Shown piece after piece: positions 10,501-17,780 of a stretch of 64,000 nt of DNA. Origin of the DNA: Chloroflexota bacterium. GTDB taxonomy: Bacteria > Chloroflexota > Anaerolineae > Aggregatilineales > Phototrophicaceae. The notes beneath the pieces are model-generated. The model ran no database searches. It saw only the letters and a program-made list of their open reading frames with translations, and was not told where the DNA came from. Numbering within the stretch: the stretch's first letter is position 1; the number at the start of each line of letters is the position of its first letter. Where the stretch lies: positions 79,438 through 143,437 of the forward strand of contig JAPOWG010000089.1 of assembly GCA_026707745.1 (NCBI GenBank). The letters are read 5' to 3'. Position numbers and translations under genes: made by a program.

Positions 10501-10836
10501 GTAGGCGTTTTCCGCAATGGCCGGATGAACAGCGACAGCGATTGCTTCGTTGATGATCAAACTGATGAAGCGCTTGCCGTTGGCAACCGCGTATTCGATT
10601 AATTCATTGCACAATTGGCTTTCGGCGGAATCTGGCGACAGGACAATCGCAATCGTATGCGAGCGCAATATCGTATCCCGCAGCGCCTGTGGATCCGCTT
10701 CAGACTTGCCAATTTCTTCATCAAGGCGGCAGACGATATTGCGGGCAGCTAGCCGCTCAGCCAATCGACGCGTGAATTCGATATCTTCCGGGTGGTAGAT
10801 GAAGAAAATGTCGTAGAAACTGCCGCCATTTTGCAT
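7519..10836 (-). CDS. TIR domain - transmembrane - WD40 repeat protein
   Basis: A 1105-residue multidomain protein. Residues about 5-135 form a TIR domain (FYDIFFIYHPEDIEFTRRLAERL..., DTILRSHTIAIVLSPDSAESQLCNELIEYA), with Glu78 in the CNEL segment at the position of the catalytic Glu of NAD-cleaving TIRs. Residues 141-195 carry a conserved linker (HTELLVSASAW...LLAPERAEEARQWL...FIHAS) often seen between TIR or caspase-like domains and WD40 repeats in filamentous bacteria. A membrane helix follows at about 209-232, then an Ala/Thr-rich probably coiled stretch to about 335, and about 700 residues of degenerate WD40-type repeats (such as GSGRLDYEIDDHEGDISAIAYGGEGQLLITAAGDGEVIIRSSEDG). This predicts a membrane-anchored sensor with a cytoplasmic TIR effector. 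Whether it acts in defence, cell death or signalling is unknown. Confidence 0.88.
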   Translation of the reverse strand: MQNGGSFYDIFFIYHPEDIEFTRRLAERLAARNIVCRLDEEIGKSEADPQALRDTILRSHTIAIVLSPDSAESQLCNELIEYAVANGKRFISLIINEAIAVAVHPAIAENAYVFFREEDDLNASANTLIQLLQVDAHLRLHTELLVSASAWSQEGRRSDRLLAPERAEEARQWLAEGANRSPKPSQLLVEFIHASRRQKPTPARGFPSHVALGLFAVLIVVAVVGIVQSVMAGQSAATATAAFHATSEQGTRLARSAAASATAESNSAVRIISNLAATSVRIREEVLATAAVQAQYAARQAAMAATSQEATAIYAANARATEMAQLQSDIAAQAVIDGAGRALADGDLDLALALAWEAAQTLDNPWPALQILRQALERRPAATIDNISLLQVHPAGEQIALVPRSGKRVFVYDGGSGRLDYEIDDHEGDISAIAYGGEGQLLITAAGDGEVIIRSSEDGAARYRLGEHTGPVRAMAPYRTDSKLVTAGDDALILWDLNTGRSLAKYAPESGDELAIRELLVTADDARLIAWSDAGGVVNMAQHSAETLALLTPDSGGRVYLGYDRMGGIAYSGGRSLPAYAGDPNIGDLVLWNPSTGEQLTRLSQGFNWSLISGGSIASATDSLQFIAFGDGTALLGVQNSIGEKRLALITLDEGRVLRTYEDEFAAGLVWAHFLDSGVALSLTSDNRLVTWSTKNGSLIRQVGLSPQHLARIEVDAAGKIVLGQAIDGSVYVWHTASVISGQLLALDEPADDIVINQRGDALLISDSGGTRLQRIGGKEILFQSEADGLARINDDGSHLAISVGRDIFLYDARDGQMAASWTIDRDEVKNLHLAPKGEALLVETETGEMLLLRRDRAAPQRLNKGDFGETRLVRFAVDSSAVLSLHPEGALLWQGDTAEPEPTTAYALGLAPEYATPDRFKVAFGDGGGGLFFFVRLEGGLAGLTLIDLAEDSIRRHAFVDVAYGELAGQGEYLLLARVDGSVQVLDTSSGAILNEYADVGVFARRLALLEERNWLCAAADNNLLIWDLTSNALVQRIQHPDEVLDFSLSQDGQHVVTKDASGVYRLIQVDTADELLDRVRERVAPRELTCAEREQYLAIPFCE

Positions 10837-10929
10837 GGGAAATTGCTACGCTGGTATTGACTATTGCCGCGCGAAACCTGCTTATAGCATAGTTCCAATT
10901 CGGGCTCTTCACCAGTCAGTATGCGATTG

Positions 10930-10960
10930 CGTCAGACGGGGCGCAAGCGGCCGTCTGACG
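10930..10960. repeat. strong inverted repeat, 10-bp perfect arms
   Basis: CGTCAGACGG (10930-10939) pairs perfectly with CCGTCTGACG (10951-10960) around an 11-base loop. It lies next to the terminator of the upstream nucleotidase gene and before the TIR-WD40 gene. No T-run follows, so it may be a second transcription block or a protein-binding site. Confidence 0.55.
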
Positions 10961-10993
10961 CTCAAAGAAAAACCGCCGGCTTCTGCCAGCGGT
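10961..10993 (-). terminator. Rho-independent terminator of the 5'-nucleotidase gene
   Basis: Read on the minus strand, ACCGCTGGC and GCCGGCGGT pair over nine positions (one G-U) around the loop AGAA, followed by TTTTTCTTT. It lies 41 bases after the nucleotidase stop codon. Confidence 0.8.
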
Positions 10994-11033
10994 CTTCGCG
11001 AATTTTGCTTTATTCCCTCATTTACGAACGCGA

Positions 11034-12623
11034 TCAACCTGCCTGATGCGTGATGCGCCCTTCCAGCATGGCGCTGATCGGGCTGTTGGCGGTGATGTAT
11101 TCGGCGACGACCTGATCCAGCGGACTGCCCTGATCGTAGGGACTAATGGCCATTTCGACGAGTACCGAGTAGCCATCGCCGCCGGCGCGCATGTAGTCGT
11201 TGCTGGCGACATAATAGATAGCGTCGGGATCGAGCGGCGCGTATTCGCCCTCTTGCATCACCTCGGCGCTGACGATACGGCTACCCGCTGCTTGGGTGGC
11301 GTCAAAGGTATAACGCAAGCCCGCAACCTGCGGGAAGCGACCCGCCGCGCCATCGACAATTGGGTTGCCATCCGCATCCACTTCGACGCGGCTGACGCCA
11401 TTTTCTAGCGCGGCCAGCACATCAGCCCCGCTCAACTCAAAGGTGCTGATCAAATTGCCGAATGGGAGCACAGTCAAAACTTCGCCCAAGGTGACCTCGC
11501 CGGCATCAATATCGGCGCGGATACCGCCGCCATTCTGGATGACAATGTCAACGCCGGTTTCTTCCAACATGGCGTCGGTGATGACATTCCCGAGCAGACA
11601 TTCTTGGATGCGACAGAGGCGCGGGCTAGTGCCAGTCAGCGCGACAGCAGCCTCGCCGACTGGAATAGCGCGCAATTCGGCGATTGGTTCCGCCAATTCG
11701 GCGATCAGGGCGCTAATGTCCGGATCTGGGCTGATGTAACGGCTGAGCAGAATCGTATCTCCATCCCAATCGGTCAGCACGCCGTCGGCGTCAAATTCGA
11801 CATCCAGTCGTCCCAAATAGACCGTCTTGTCGCTGGCTTGCGTCACGAGAGTCGGCTCGCCGCTGGCGCTTTCCAGTACGATCGGGTATTCGCCATAGGC
11901 GCCGGTATAGGCATTACTGAGCAAGGTGTGGGAGTGGCCGCCGACAACCACATCGACGCCGCTGACACCCTGGGCGACTTGTAAATCGGCCTCAATGCCA
12001 ATATGACTGAGCACGATGATCTTGTTGACGCCTTCGGCAAGCATCTTGTCAACTTCGTCCTGGGTGATGCCGACGAGATCATAGTGGAAGACCAGGAATT
12101 CGCTGGGCTTGGCCAGAATCTCGGTTTCCGGCGCGGTCAGTCCGATGATGCCGATGCGCTGGCCACTGACCTCGAGGATCACGGAGGGTTCGACCAAGCC
12201 TGCCAAGTGTGGATCCTCGCTGAAATCGATATTCGCGCTGAGCGACGGCATCTCGAGGCTCTTGACAAAATCGGCCAATACTTCGCTACCGTCGTCAAAT
12301 TCGTGGTTGCCCAGGGCGAGGACGTCATAGTCCATGGCGTTCATGATCTGAACGCTGTCCTGTCCACGATACTGGACGTGGAAAAGCGTTCCCGTGAAGC
12401 GGTCGCCGCCGTCCAGCAACAGGTGATTGTCAACCTCGGCGCGGATCTGGTTGACAACTGTGGCTTGGCGCGCCGCGCCGCCATCGCCGTTGCGTTGCGG
12501 CTCATGATGACCATGCACATCGTTCGTGTGCATGATCGTCAACTCGAAGCTGTCGTCTTGCGCGCCGGCGACGCCGACAAGCAAAATGACCAGGACAAAT
12601 ACACTAATAAGTTTAGGGTACAT
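11034..12623 (-). CDS. secreted 5'-nucleotidase / UDP-sugar hydrolase (UshA-like)
   Basis: Exported metallophosphoesterase that releases phosphate and nucleosides from nucleotides outside the membrane. The start at 12623 (MYPKLISVFVLVILLVGVAGAQ) is chosen because GAGGAG lies six bases before it and it begins a clean signal peptide; a longer in-frame start at 12692 would bury that peptide. Metal-site motifs are in order: HTNDVHGH, GGDRFTGT, LGNHEFDDG, IVLSHIGIEAD and VVGGHSHT. The C-terminal nucleotide-binding domain has VIQNGGGIRADIDAGEVTLGEVLTVLPFGN. Length (529 residues) fits the family. A strong terminator follows. Confidence 0.93.
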   Translation of the reverse strand: MYPKLISVFVLVILLVGVAGAQDDSFELTIMHTNDVHGHHEPQRNGDGGAARQATVVNQIRAEVDNHLLLDGGDRFTGTLFHVQYRGQDSVQIMNAMDYDVLALGNHEFDDGSEVLADFVKSLEMPSLSANIDFSEDPHLAGLVEPSVILEVSGQRIGIIGLTAPETEILAKPSEFLVFHYDLVGITQDEVDKMLAEGVNKIIVLSHIGIEADLQVAQGVSGVDVVVGGHSHTLLSNAYTGAYGEYPIVLESASGEPTLVTQASDKTVYLGRLDVEFDADGVLTDWDGDTILLSRYISPDPDISALIAELAEPIAELRAIPVGEAAVALTGTSPRLCRIQECLLGNVITDAMLEETGVDIVIQNGGGIRADIDAGEVTLGEVLTVLPFGNLISTFELSGADVLAALENGVSRVEVDADGNPIVDGAAGRFPQVAGLRYTFDATQAAGSRIVSAEVMQEGEYAPLDPDAIYYVASNDYMRAGGDGYSVLVEMAISPYDQGSPLDQVVAEYITANSPISAMLEGRITHQAG

Positions 12624-12747
12624 TGCATTCTCCTCACTTTTTTGAAAACGGCCCCCCATCGCGCAGGACACCGTCACGGATTTCTTTGCCATCCGAAATA
12701 AAGTCTAACATAGGGATGCGATAGACGGCATTGTGAATATTGTAGAA

Positions 12748-13308
12748 TCAGCGCCGGCTCGGATGCTTGATTATCCCGACGACTTGGCGCCACGACGGTT
12801 CGGACAAGGGATTGCGCTGGAGGGTCATGCCCAATCGCTCCATCGTCCTTTGAGAAGCTATGTTGTCTTTTTCGGTTGTGGCCACTACGCGGGCAATACC
12901 CAGCTCTCGAAACAGATAGTTCAATAATGCCGCGCCCGCTTCGCTGGCGAATCCCCGTCTTCGATAGCGCGGCATGATTCCCCAGAACAGGCCGACCTCT
13001 GGACTGAGTAGAGTATCAGCCGCGTCGCCGCCCAGCGCGCCCCAGGCTATGACCGTCGGTACGATCCCTACCGAGCCGATAAAATGCCCGTTCGAGCGCG
13101 CCTCTACGGCGTAGTCAGCATAAGGCGGCTGCCCAAGTTGAGCCAGTTCGCGGTAGCTGTCGATTGTCCATTGCAGCCAATTCACCCCTCTTTGCCGTGG
13201 TTCTTGAATGCCGAAGACTTGCGCTCGAAAGCGAAGACAGTCTTCGGCGTCTCGTTCGTGAAACTGCCGAATGCGCAGTCGTTCGGTTCGCAAGTCGATG
13301 GGCTTCAT
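12748..13308 (-). CDS. GNAT-family N-acetyltransferase (RimJ/RimL-like)
   Basis: 186 residues with the pattern of ribosomal-protein-type acetyltransferases: an N-terminal LRTERLRIRQFHERDAEDCLRF, a central NGHFIGSVGIVPT, LFWGIMPRYRRRGFASEAGAALLNYLFRELGIARVVATT containing the R-R-G-F-A-S-E-A acetyl-CoA loop, and NIASQRTMERLGM. It probably moves an acetyl group from acetyl-CoA to an amine; the substrate cannot be predicted. It is separated by 16 bases from the upstream SDR gene on the same strand, suggesting a two-gene transcript. Confidence 0.87.
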   Translation of the reverse strand: MKPIDLRTERLRIRQFHERDAEDCLRFRAQVFGIQEPRQRGVNWLQWTIDSYRELAQLGQPPYADYAVEARSNGHFIGSVGIVPTVIAWGALGGDAADTLLSPEVGLFWGIMPRYRRRGFASEAGAALLNYLFRELGIARVVATTEKDNIASQRTMERLGMTLQRNPLSEPSWRQVVGIIKHPSRR

Positions 13309-13324
13309 GTATTAGAAGGAGTCA

Positions 13325-14083
13325 TCATGTACGCAAGTACGAGGCGCCGTTGACGTCCACGATACAGCCTGTGGAAAACTCCGCGCCCGCCGATGCCAGG
13401 AAAAGAGCGACGTAGGCCACGTCTTCCGGCTTGGCGACGCGCCCAAGCGGGGATTGATTCCTGATCTCGTCGCCCTCCGGTTGCGCCAGCCGTTCGGCCG
13501 CCATATCCGTCTCTACGAAACCGGGCGCAACCGTGCCAATGAATATGTTGTGGGGCCCCAGCAACTGCGCTAGAGATTGTCCCATACTGTTCAGGCCGGC
13601 TTTACTGGCGCCATAGGCCACCGCCGTCGGCTCCCCGCGGAATGCGCCCCGCGACGAAATATTGACAATTCGCCCGCCGCCGCGTCCGATCATCTTTTGA
13701 GCGACACAATAGGTGAGGTTGGCAGGGCCGAGCAAGTTGACTGATATGACGCGTTGAAAATGCGCTTGCCACTCCTTGTAGCCGACGTCGGTGAGCGGTC
13801 TCTCCTCGTAGATGCCGGCATTGTTGATCAAGATATCGATGCCTCCCATCTGCGTCACGACCGAATCGACCAGGGATTGTACAGCGGCGGGATCTGACAG
13901 ATCGGCTTGGAAGGTCTTGTGGCCGCGCCCAGAAAGCGCACTAAGCGTCTTTCTCGCCGCGTCAGCGTTCTGCTTGTAATGGATAGCTACTGTGCCACCC
14001 CTTTCGGCGAATTGCCGGGAAATTTCTCGTCCGATTCCGCGAGAAGCGCCAGTGACGAGTACGACTTTGTCAGTAAACCGCAT
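13325..14083 (-). CDS. short-chain dehydrogenase/reductase (FabG-like)
   Basis: 252-residue classical SDR. It has the cofactor loop TGASRGIGR (residues 11-19), the NNAG strand, a catalytic Ser in IVNISSRGAFRG, the YxxxK pair in AYGASKAGLN, and a C-terminal PGFVETDM and VNGASYLRT. It resembles 3-oxoacyl-ACP reductases, but many SDRs of other specificity share these motifs, so the substrate is left open. A TATAAT (minus strand, 14126-14121) lies 38 bases before the ATG without a clear -35. Confidence 0.9.
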   Translation of the reverse strand: MRFTDKVVLVTGASRGIGREISRQFAERGGTVAIHYKQNADAARKTLSALSGRGHKTFQADLSDPAAVQSLVDSVVTQMGGIDILINNAGIYEERPLTDVGYKEWQAHFQRVISVNLLGPANLTYCVAQKMIGRGGGRIVNISSRGAFRGEPTAVAYGASKAGLNSMGQSLAQLLGPHNIFIGTVAPGFVETDMAAERLAQPEGDEIRNQSPLGRVAKPEDVAYVALFLASAGAEFSTGCIVDVNGASYLRT

Positions 14084-14156
14084 GAGATCCGTCTTTCTTG
14101 CACAGGAACGACAGACTTAGATTATATATAGGCGAGCGTTTTCTTCCATTGCGACG

Positions 14157-14190
14157 AAAAAAAGTCCCTCCATGTCGCGTCATGGAGGGA
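14157..14190 (-). terminator. Rho-independent terminator of the beta-helix gene
   Basis: On the minus strand TCCCTCCATG (14190-14181) pairs perfectly with CATGGAGGGA (14174-14165) around a six-base loop and is followed by CTTTTTTT. It sits 23 bases after the stop codon of the 599-residue gene. Confidence 0.9.
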
Positions 14191-14212
14191 ACGAGAGAGC
14201 AGTTGCCAAAGG

Positions 14213-16012
14213 CTACTGACAGGTGTCTGTTGTCGTGACGTAGTCGGCGCTGATCCAACCGACGATCCCGTAATAGTCGATTTTGAACCATGCTGCGGTA
14301 CGCGTACTGGACGAAAGACTGACGTCGTTCAACAGCACGGCCAGTACCGTATCGCCGGCAGGCTCGTTGCGCACATTGAGAATGTCGGTGGTCGTAACGG
14401 TGCAATCGGTCAGCGGGACTTCCGCGTTGGCAGCCGCTTCGGTAGACAAGAAATCTTGATTCATCAAAACCGCTGTGCCTTCACGATCGACATCCGCGCA
14501 ACGCCAGTCTCCGTCGGTGGCTGTGGACAAGGGAATGATCGTACGTGGCGAGGTTGCGGCGTCGAGCAAGATGATCGTGCCGGTATCCTGGAAGCAGATC
14601 CTCAAGCCGCTTTCGGGCACGTATCCCCAGAGATCTATCGCCTTTTTGAAGCCATAGTCAATGATGACTTGGTTCCCGACGCCAGCTGCATCTCTTTCCT
14701 GGCATTGGGTTCCGCTAACATAACCGGTCACCGTTACGCCAGCTGGCAACGATTCGCAAGTGGGCGTTGCGGTTGCTCGCACCGTCTGTGATCCAGACGA
14801 CGCCGTAGAATCATCCTCTGTGTCGGTGGTGGCTGTGTTTGCCACTGCGCTTTGGATCTGGAAGGCAAACGATCCCGCCAAGTATTCGGAGGCGCCAATA
14901 TCGCAGAGCCCCTCCAGGCGTGCGAGTCCGCGTTGGTCTTCCAGCAAGCACTTGCCTGTGTTTCCGCTATCAATCGCTGGGCTGGCCTCCTGCAGTACAT
15001 AATAAACCGGTAATCCGGCCAGTTTGAGCAGCATCGGATCTTTCACCAATTCCTCGTGCCCGCAGGAACCGTCTTGAATCAGATTGCCTATGTTGCTGTT
15101 CAAAGTGCCCGAACAATCTTCCTTGATATTGCCGCTCAGGATGCTGTTATACAAATGGAGCAACGCGTTGTCGTAAATTCCGCCGCCTGTCTCCGCGCTG
15201 TTATCGACAATCGTCACATGGGTAAGGGTCGCGGTTCCCGCATTGTAGATAGCGCCGCCCTTGTCGGCCGCGCTGTTTTCAGCGAACGACGTATTGGTGA
15301 TCGTTGCGATTCCGCTGTTGACGTACAAGCCCGCGCCGTCATCTGTCGCGCTATTCGAGTCGAAACCGCTTTTGTCGATTAGCAGACTGTTCTCTTCTCC
15401 GCCGATAAAATAGATGCCGGCGCCCGAAACCGCTTCATCGGTGCCAGCCGTATTTGCGCTTATGGCGCTATTGGTGATAACGATATCGCTGGCCTCGGCA
15501 TAGATACCGGCGCCGTGGCTCGCTGACGCGCTATTGGAGATAACGCTATTGTTCATTGAAAGGGAACCATTGCTGACATAGATTGCGCCGCCATTCGCTT
15601 CGCTGGAACCAGCGGTCATCGTCAGATTCATGACCTCGAGCGAGCCGCCGTCAACATTAAAGATCTGATAGCTATCGTCCCCGTTTATCACGAACCCGGC
15701 CCCATCAACAATGACTTCGGAGGTGATGCTCAAAGTCGACGTTAGCGTAATCGTACCTTCTTCAGTACCCGTCAAATCAATCGTGATCGTATCGGCGCCG
15801 GTCTGCTCTGCGTCGACGGCGTCGTCTCCGTCTTCGCAACTATTCAACGGCTCAACTTGTTCTTCCCCATTTGCGGACAGGACCGCGTTGTACAAACTGC
15901 AGTCTTCATCGACCGTGATATCGGCGGCCAATGCTCGACCCAAGGGCAATAGCAGCAACGCAGTTACCAGGAAAAGCCAAATGTGTTTGGATTTCAATCT
16001 AGGTCGGATCAC
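14213..16012 (-). CDS. secreted right-handed beta-helix protein with C-terminal SH3-like domain
   Basis: 599 residues. An N-terminal signal peptide (HIWLFLVTALLLLPLGRALA) precedes a CSLYNAVLSAN segment of the type that starts CSLREAI-like polymorphic-outer-membrane/choice-of-anchor proteins. Residues about 90-310 are repeated turns ending in N, S or G (GGAIYVSNGSLSMNNSVISNS, GAGIYAEASDIVITNSAISAN, GAGLYVNSGIATITNTSFAEN, GGAIYNAGTATLTHVTIVDN), a parallel beta-helix. CLLEDQRGLARLEGLCDIGASEY closes the helix. The last 65 residues (CTVTTTDILNVRNEPAGDTVLAVL...AWFKIDYYGIVGWISADYV) look like a bacterial SH3 domain. It is probably a surface adhesin or carbohydrate-binding protein; its ligand is unknown. 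Confidence 0.87.
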   Translation of the reverse strand: MIRPRLKSKHIWLFLVTALLLLPLGRALAADITVDEDCSLYNAVLSANGEEQVEPLNSCEDGDDAVDAEQTGADTITIDLTGTEEGTITLTSTLSITSEVIVDGAGFVINGDDSYQIFNVDGGSLEVMNLTMTAGSSEANGGAIYVSNGSLSMNNSVISNSASASHGAGIYAEASDIVITNSAISANTAGTDEAVSGAGIYFIGGEENSLLIDKSGFDSNSATDDGAGLYVNSGIATITNTSFAENSAADKGGAIYNAGTATLTHVTIVDNSAETGGGIYDNALLHLYNSILSGNIKEDCSGTLNSNIGNLIQDGSCGHEELVKDPMLLKLAGLPVYYVLQEASPAIDSGNTGKCLLEDQRGLARLEGLCDIGASEYLAGSFAFQIQSAVANTATTDTEDDSTASSGSQTVRATATPTCESLPAGVTVTGYVSGTQCQERDAAGVGNQVIIDYGFKKAIDLWGYVPESGLRICFQDTGTIILLDAATSPRTIIPLSTATDGDWRCADVDREGTAVLMNQDFLSTEAAANAEVPLTDCTVTTTDILNVRNEPAGDTVLAVLLNDVSLSSSTRTAAWFKIDYYGIVGWISADYVTTTDTCQ

Positions 16013-16216
16013 ATCTCGTTCCTGTCCACATCATCAACAAATGGCAACGGAGTCCCCACTATTTCAGTTTCCCCCGCGCACTCAATCTACACTTGTTATA
16101 TACGATTTCAGGTAGATGACAAACGAATAAGAGGCCTATTTGCGTTGCTGTGGCAAATACTAGAGGCGGTTAAACATTGTTGTCGGGTCGCTGAAGACGA
16201 CCAATCCGGGGCTACG

Positions 16217-16795
16217 CTAAGACGAGCTTGCCATCTTTCGTACCAACTCAAGAGTCATCAGCGCGTCGCCTAGCGCATTATGGGCATTGCCTGCAGCGAT
16301 GCTCTCTTGCGCCAGAGCGCTAGTCAACTTGTGCCATACGTAGCCGCGACCCTGTCCGCTGCGCTTGCCTTTGAACTTTGCATACTGTTTCATGGCGCAG
16401 TCTCGTTTGCCGATGCGAATATCGGGCAAGCGATAACGCGCGACAGTTTGCTGCAGCATACGCCAATCAAAATCCATGTTGTAGGCGATAACAGTTTCTC
16501 CCGCCAACAAGCTCGATAGTCTGATGTAAAGGCTGCTAAAAATCGGTGAATTGATCACGTCATCGTCCGTGATACCGTGTATTCTGGCTGCGCCCGACGG
16601 GATCGGAATGCTTGGTCTGATCAATTGGTCCAAAACCGCATTGCCATCCGCGTCAACAATGCCGATTTGTATGATCTCGTCGCGTTCGCCGAGACCGGTG
16701 GTTTCGGTATCCAGCACGTAAAAGTTGCGCGCCAAAAGGTTTTGAGCCCATTGAATCGCCTGTCGGCGATGAGAAGGATTGTAATGCCTGGTCAT
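16217..16795 (-). CDS. DnaQ-like 3'-5' exonuclease
   Basis: 192 residues of the DEDD exonuclease fold. Exo I is VLDTETTGLGERDEIIQIGIVD with Asp-x-Glu, Exo II is AYNMDFDWRMLQQ with the catalytic Asp, and Exo III is HNALGDALMTLELV, the H-x4-D of the DEDDh branch. The segment ALAQESIAAGNAHNALGDA is typical of stand-alone relatives of the DNA polymerase III epsilon subunit. It probably trims DNA or RNA 3' ends in repair or turnover. It is not fused to a polymerase, and no polymerase gene is nearby. Confidence 0.9.
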   Translation of the reverse strand: MTRHYNPSHRRQAIQWAQNLLARNFYVLDTETTGLGERDEIIQIGIVDADGNAVLDQLIRPSIPIPSGAARIHGITDDDVINSPIFSSLYIRLSSLLAGETVIAYNMDFDWRMLQQTVARYRLPDIRIGKRDCAMKQYAKFKGKRSGQGRGYVWHKLTSALAQESIAAGNAHNALGDALMTLELVRKMASSS

Positions 16796-17046
16796 AGCTG
16801 CGCCACTCTCGGATTCCCGCCTGCATTATATCACAGCCGCGCGACCTTCCTAAGCGCCTCCGCGAACCGATGTCTCCCCACTGTAATGGGCGAAGTCAAG
16901 TGAGGACACGCCCCAGACTTTATCGACCTGTATTGCCCCGTATAGAACTCTGTTTGTCAATTCAGTTGATGCGCGGGGCTTGCATTCTCGGCAAGCTTGT
17001 GATAAGCTCCGTTTATCGTCGGCTGAGTAAAGGAGGTGATCAAATA

Positions 17047-17076
17047 ATGAACGGTGATAAGGGGGTTGCCCTCTAA
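17047..17076 (+). CDS. nine-residue leader-like peptide MNGDKGVAL
   Basis: An ATG ten bases after the AGGAGG core of a maximal-strength ribosome binding site opens a nine-codon frame ending in TAA. The frame has no codon run that would suggest amino-acid attenuation. Translation is inferred only from the exceptional ribosome binding site; the peptide may matter less than ribosome recruitment. Confidence 0.4.
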   Translation: MNGDKGVAL

Positions 17077-17150
17077 CCCATTCACACCTCTTAGGGAAGC
17101 TCCGTTAGGGGGTACTCCCGACTAACCGCAAGACTGTTAATTCGACAGTC

Positions 17151-17186
17151 AAAGGACCGCAGACTAATCCTCTGGGGTCCTTTTCA
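17151..17186 (+). terminator. Rho-independent terminator of the small RNA
   Basis: AAAGGACC (17151-17158) pairs perfectly with GGTCCTTT (17176-17183); inside, CAGA pairs with TCTG around a seven-base loop after one G-G mismatch. TTTTC follows. It overlaps the last codons of the convergent GNAT gene and could stop transcription from both sides. Confidence 0.8.
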
Positions 17187-17769
17187 TTTCTTGAGAAGAT
17201 CCTCCCGCGCAACTTCGGTCCGGTGATGAGCTTGGACAATAGTCCGCGCGAATGATGGCGTACCAGACGGCATCTTTGTATTCTTCCCGATGCAGAAGCG
17301 CCTGTCGGCGCCTGCCTTCACAGCGCATATCCGCCTTTTGCATCACGCGTCCCGAAGCCGCGTTATGGTCCAGATGGCCTGCCTCAATGCGATTGAGCTC
17401 GAGTTGCTCGAATCCAAAACGAATCAGCAACCGCAAGGCCGCCGTCGCCAGCCCGCGCCCCCAAAAGGGCTTGCCGATCCAGTAACCGACCGTGGCGCTG
17501 TTGTGCCTTGCTTCGGGATGGATGCCCATGGCGCCGACAACCGCGTCAGTCGCTTTGTCTACGATGGCAAATACATAGGCTTCGTCCGTCGACCACTGCT
17601 CCCGAACCCGGTCGACAAACTCCTGTGCTGCTTCCCGCGAGTAGGGGTGAGGGACGAAAGTGTTTTCCGCGATTTCCTTGGCGCTCGCGAACTCGAAGAC
17701 CGGCGCGACGTCCGCCGGTTCAAAAGGCCGCATTTTGACTAATTCATTTGCCAGTACCAGGGGTTCCAT
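17164..17769 (-). CDS. GNAT-family N-acetyltransferase
   Basis: 201 residues from the ATG at 17769 (MEPLVLANELVKMRPFEPADV). An in-frame start 30 bases upstream would overlap the HtrA-like gene by 19 bases and adds no typical sequence. Family signs are the N-terminal VKMRPFEPADVAPVFEFA, GAMGIHPEARHNSATVGYWIGKPFWGRGLATAALRLLIRFGFEQLELNRIEAGHLDHNAASGRVMQKADMRCEG, which contains the RGLATAAL acetyl-CoA loop and the N-x-A-S-x-R-V-M-x-K signature. It is RimJ-like, with unknown substrate. The gene begins 11 bases after the upstream protease gene and probably shares its transcript. Confidence 0.87.
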   Translation of the reverse strand: MEPLVLANELVKMRPFEPADVAPVFEFASAKEIAENTFVPHPYSREAAQEFVDRVREQWSTDEAYVFAIVDKATDAVVGAMGIHPEARHNSATVGYWIGKPFWGRGLATAALRLLIRFGFEQLELNRIEAGHLDHNAASGRVMQKADMRCEGRRRQALLHREEYKDAVWYAIIRADYCPSSSPDRSCAGGSSQEMKRTPED

Positions 17770-17780
17770 GATGTTCTGTC

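Larger units (their letters stand above)
16980..17190 (+). ncRNA. candidate structured small RNA / leader-peptide transcript
   Basis: A 368-base gap holds an ordered plus-strand set of signals. AAAGGAGGTGATC at 17029-17041 is perfectly complementary to the usual 3' end of 16S rRNA. A nine-codon ORF (MNGDKGVAL) begins at 17047. CACCTCTT at 17085-17092 can pair with AGGAGGTG at 17031-17038 (8 bp, one G-U) and so hide the ribosome binding site. Hairpins follow at 17104-17126 (GTTAG/CTAAC plus GGGG/TCCC) and 17132-17150 (GACTGT/ACAGTC), then a terminator. No plus-strand gene follows, so this is probably a self-contained transcript rather than an attenuator. The 5' end is uncertain; TTGCAT at about 16980 could be part of a -35. 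I do not recognise a named RNA family. Confidence 0.5.

Noticed and set aside
9862..10602. 246-residue plus-strand frame opposite the TIR-WD40 gene
   Set aside because: Antisense to the linker and TIR coding region; Cys/Arg-rich composition typical of shadows.
16870..17076. 68-residue plus-strand frame that ends with MNGDKGVAL
   Set aside because: The upstream part has no start signal; only the last nine codons follow a strong ribosome binding site, so just these were annotated.
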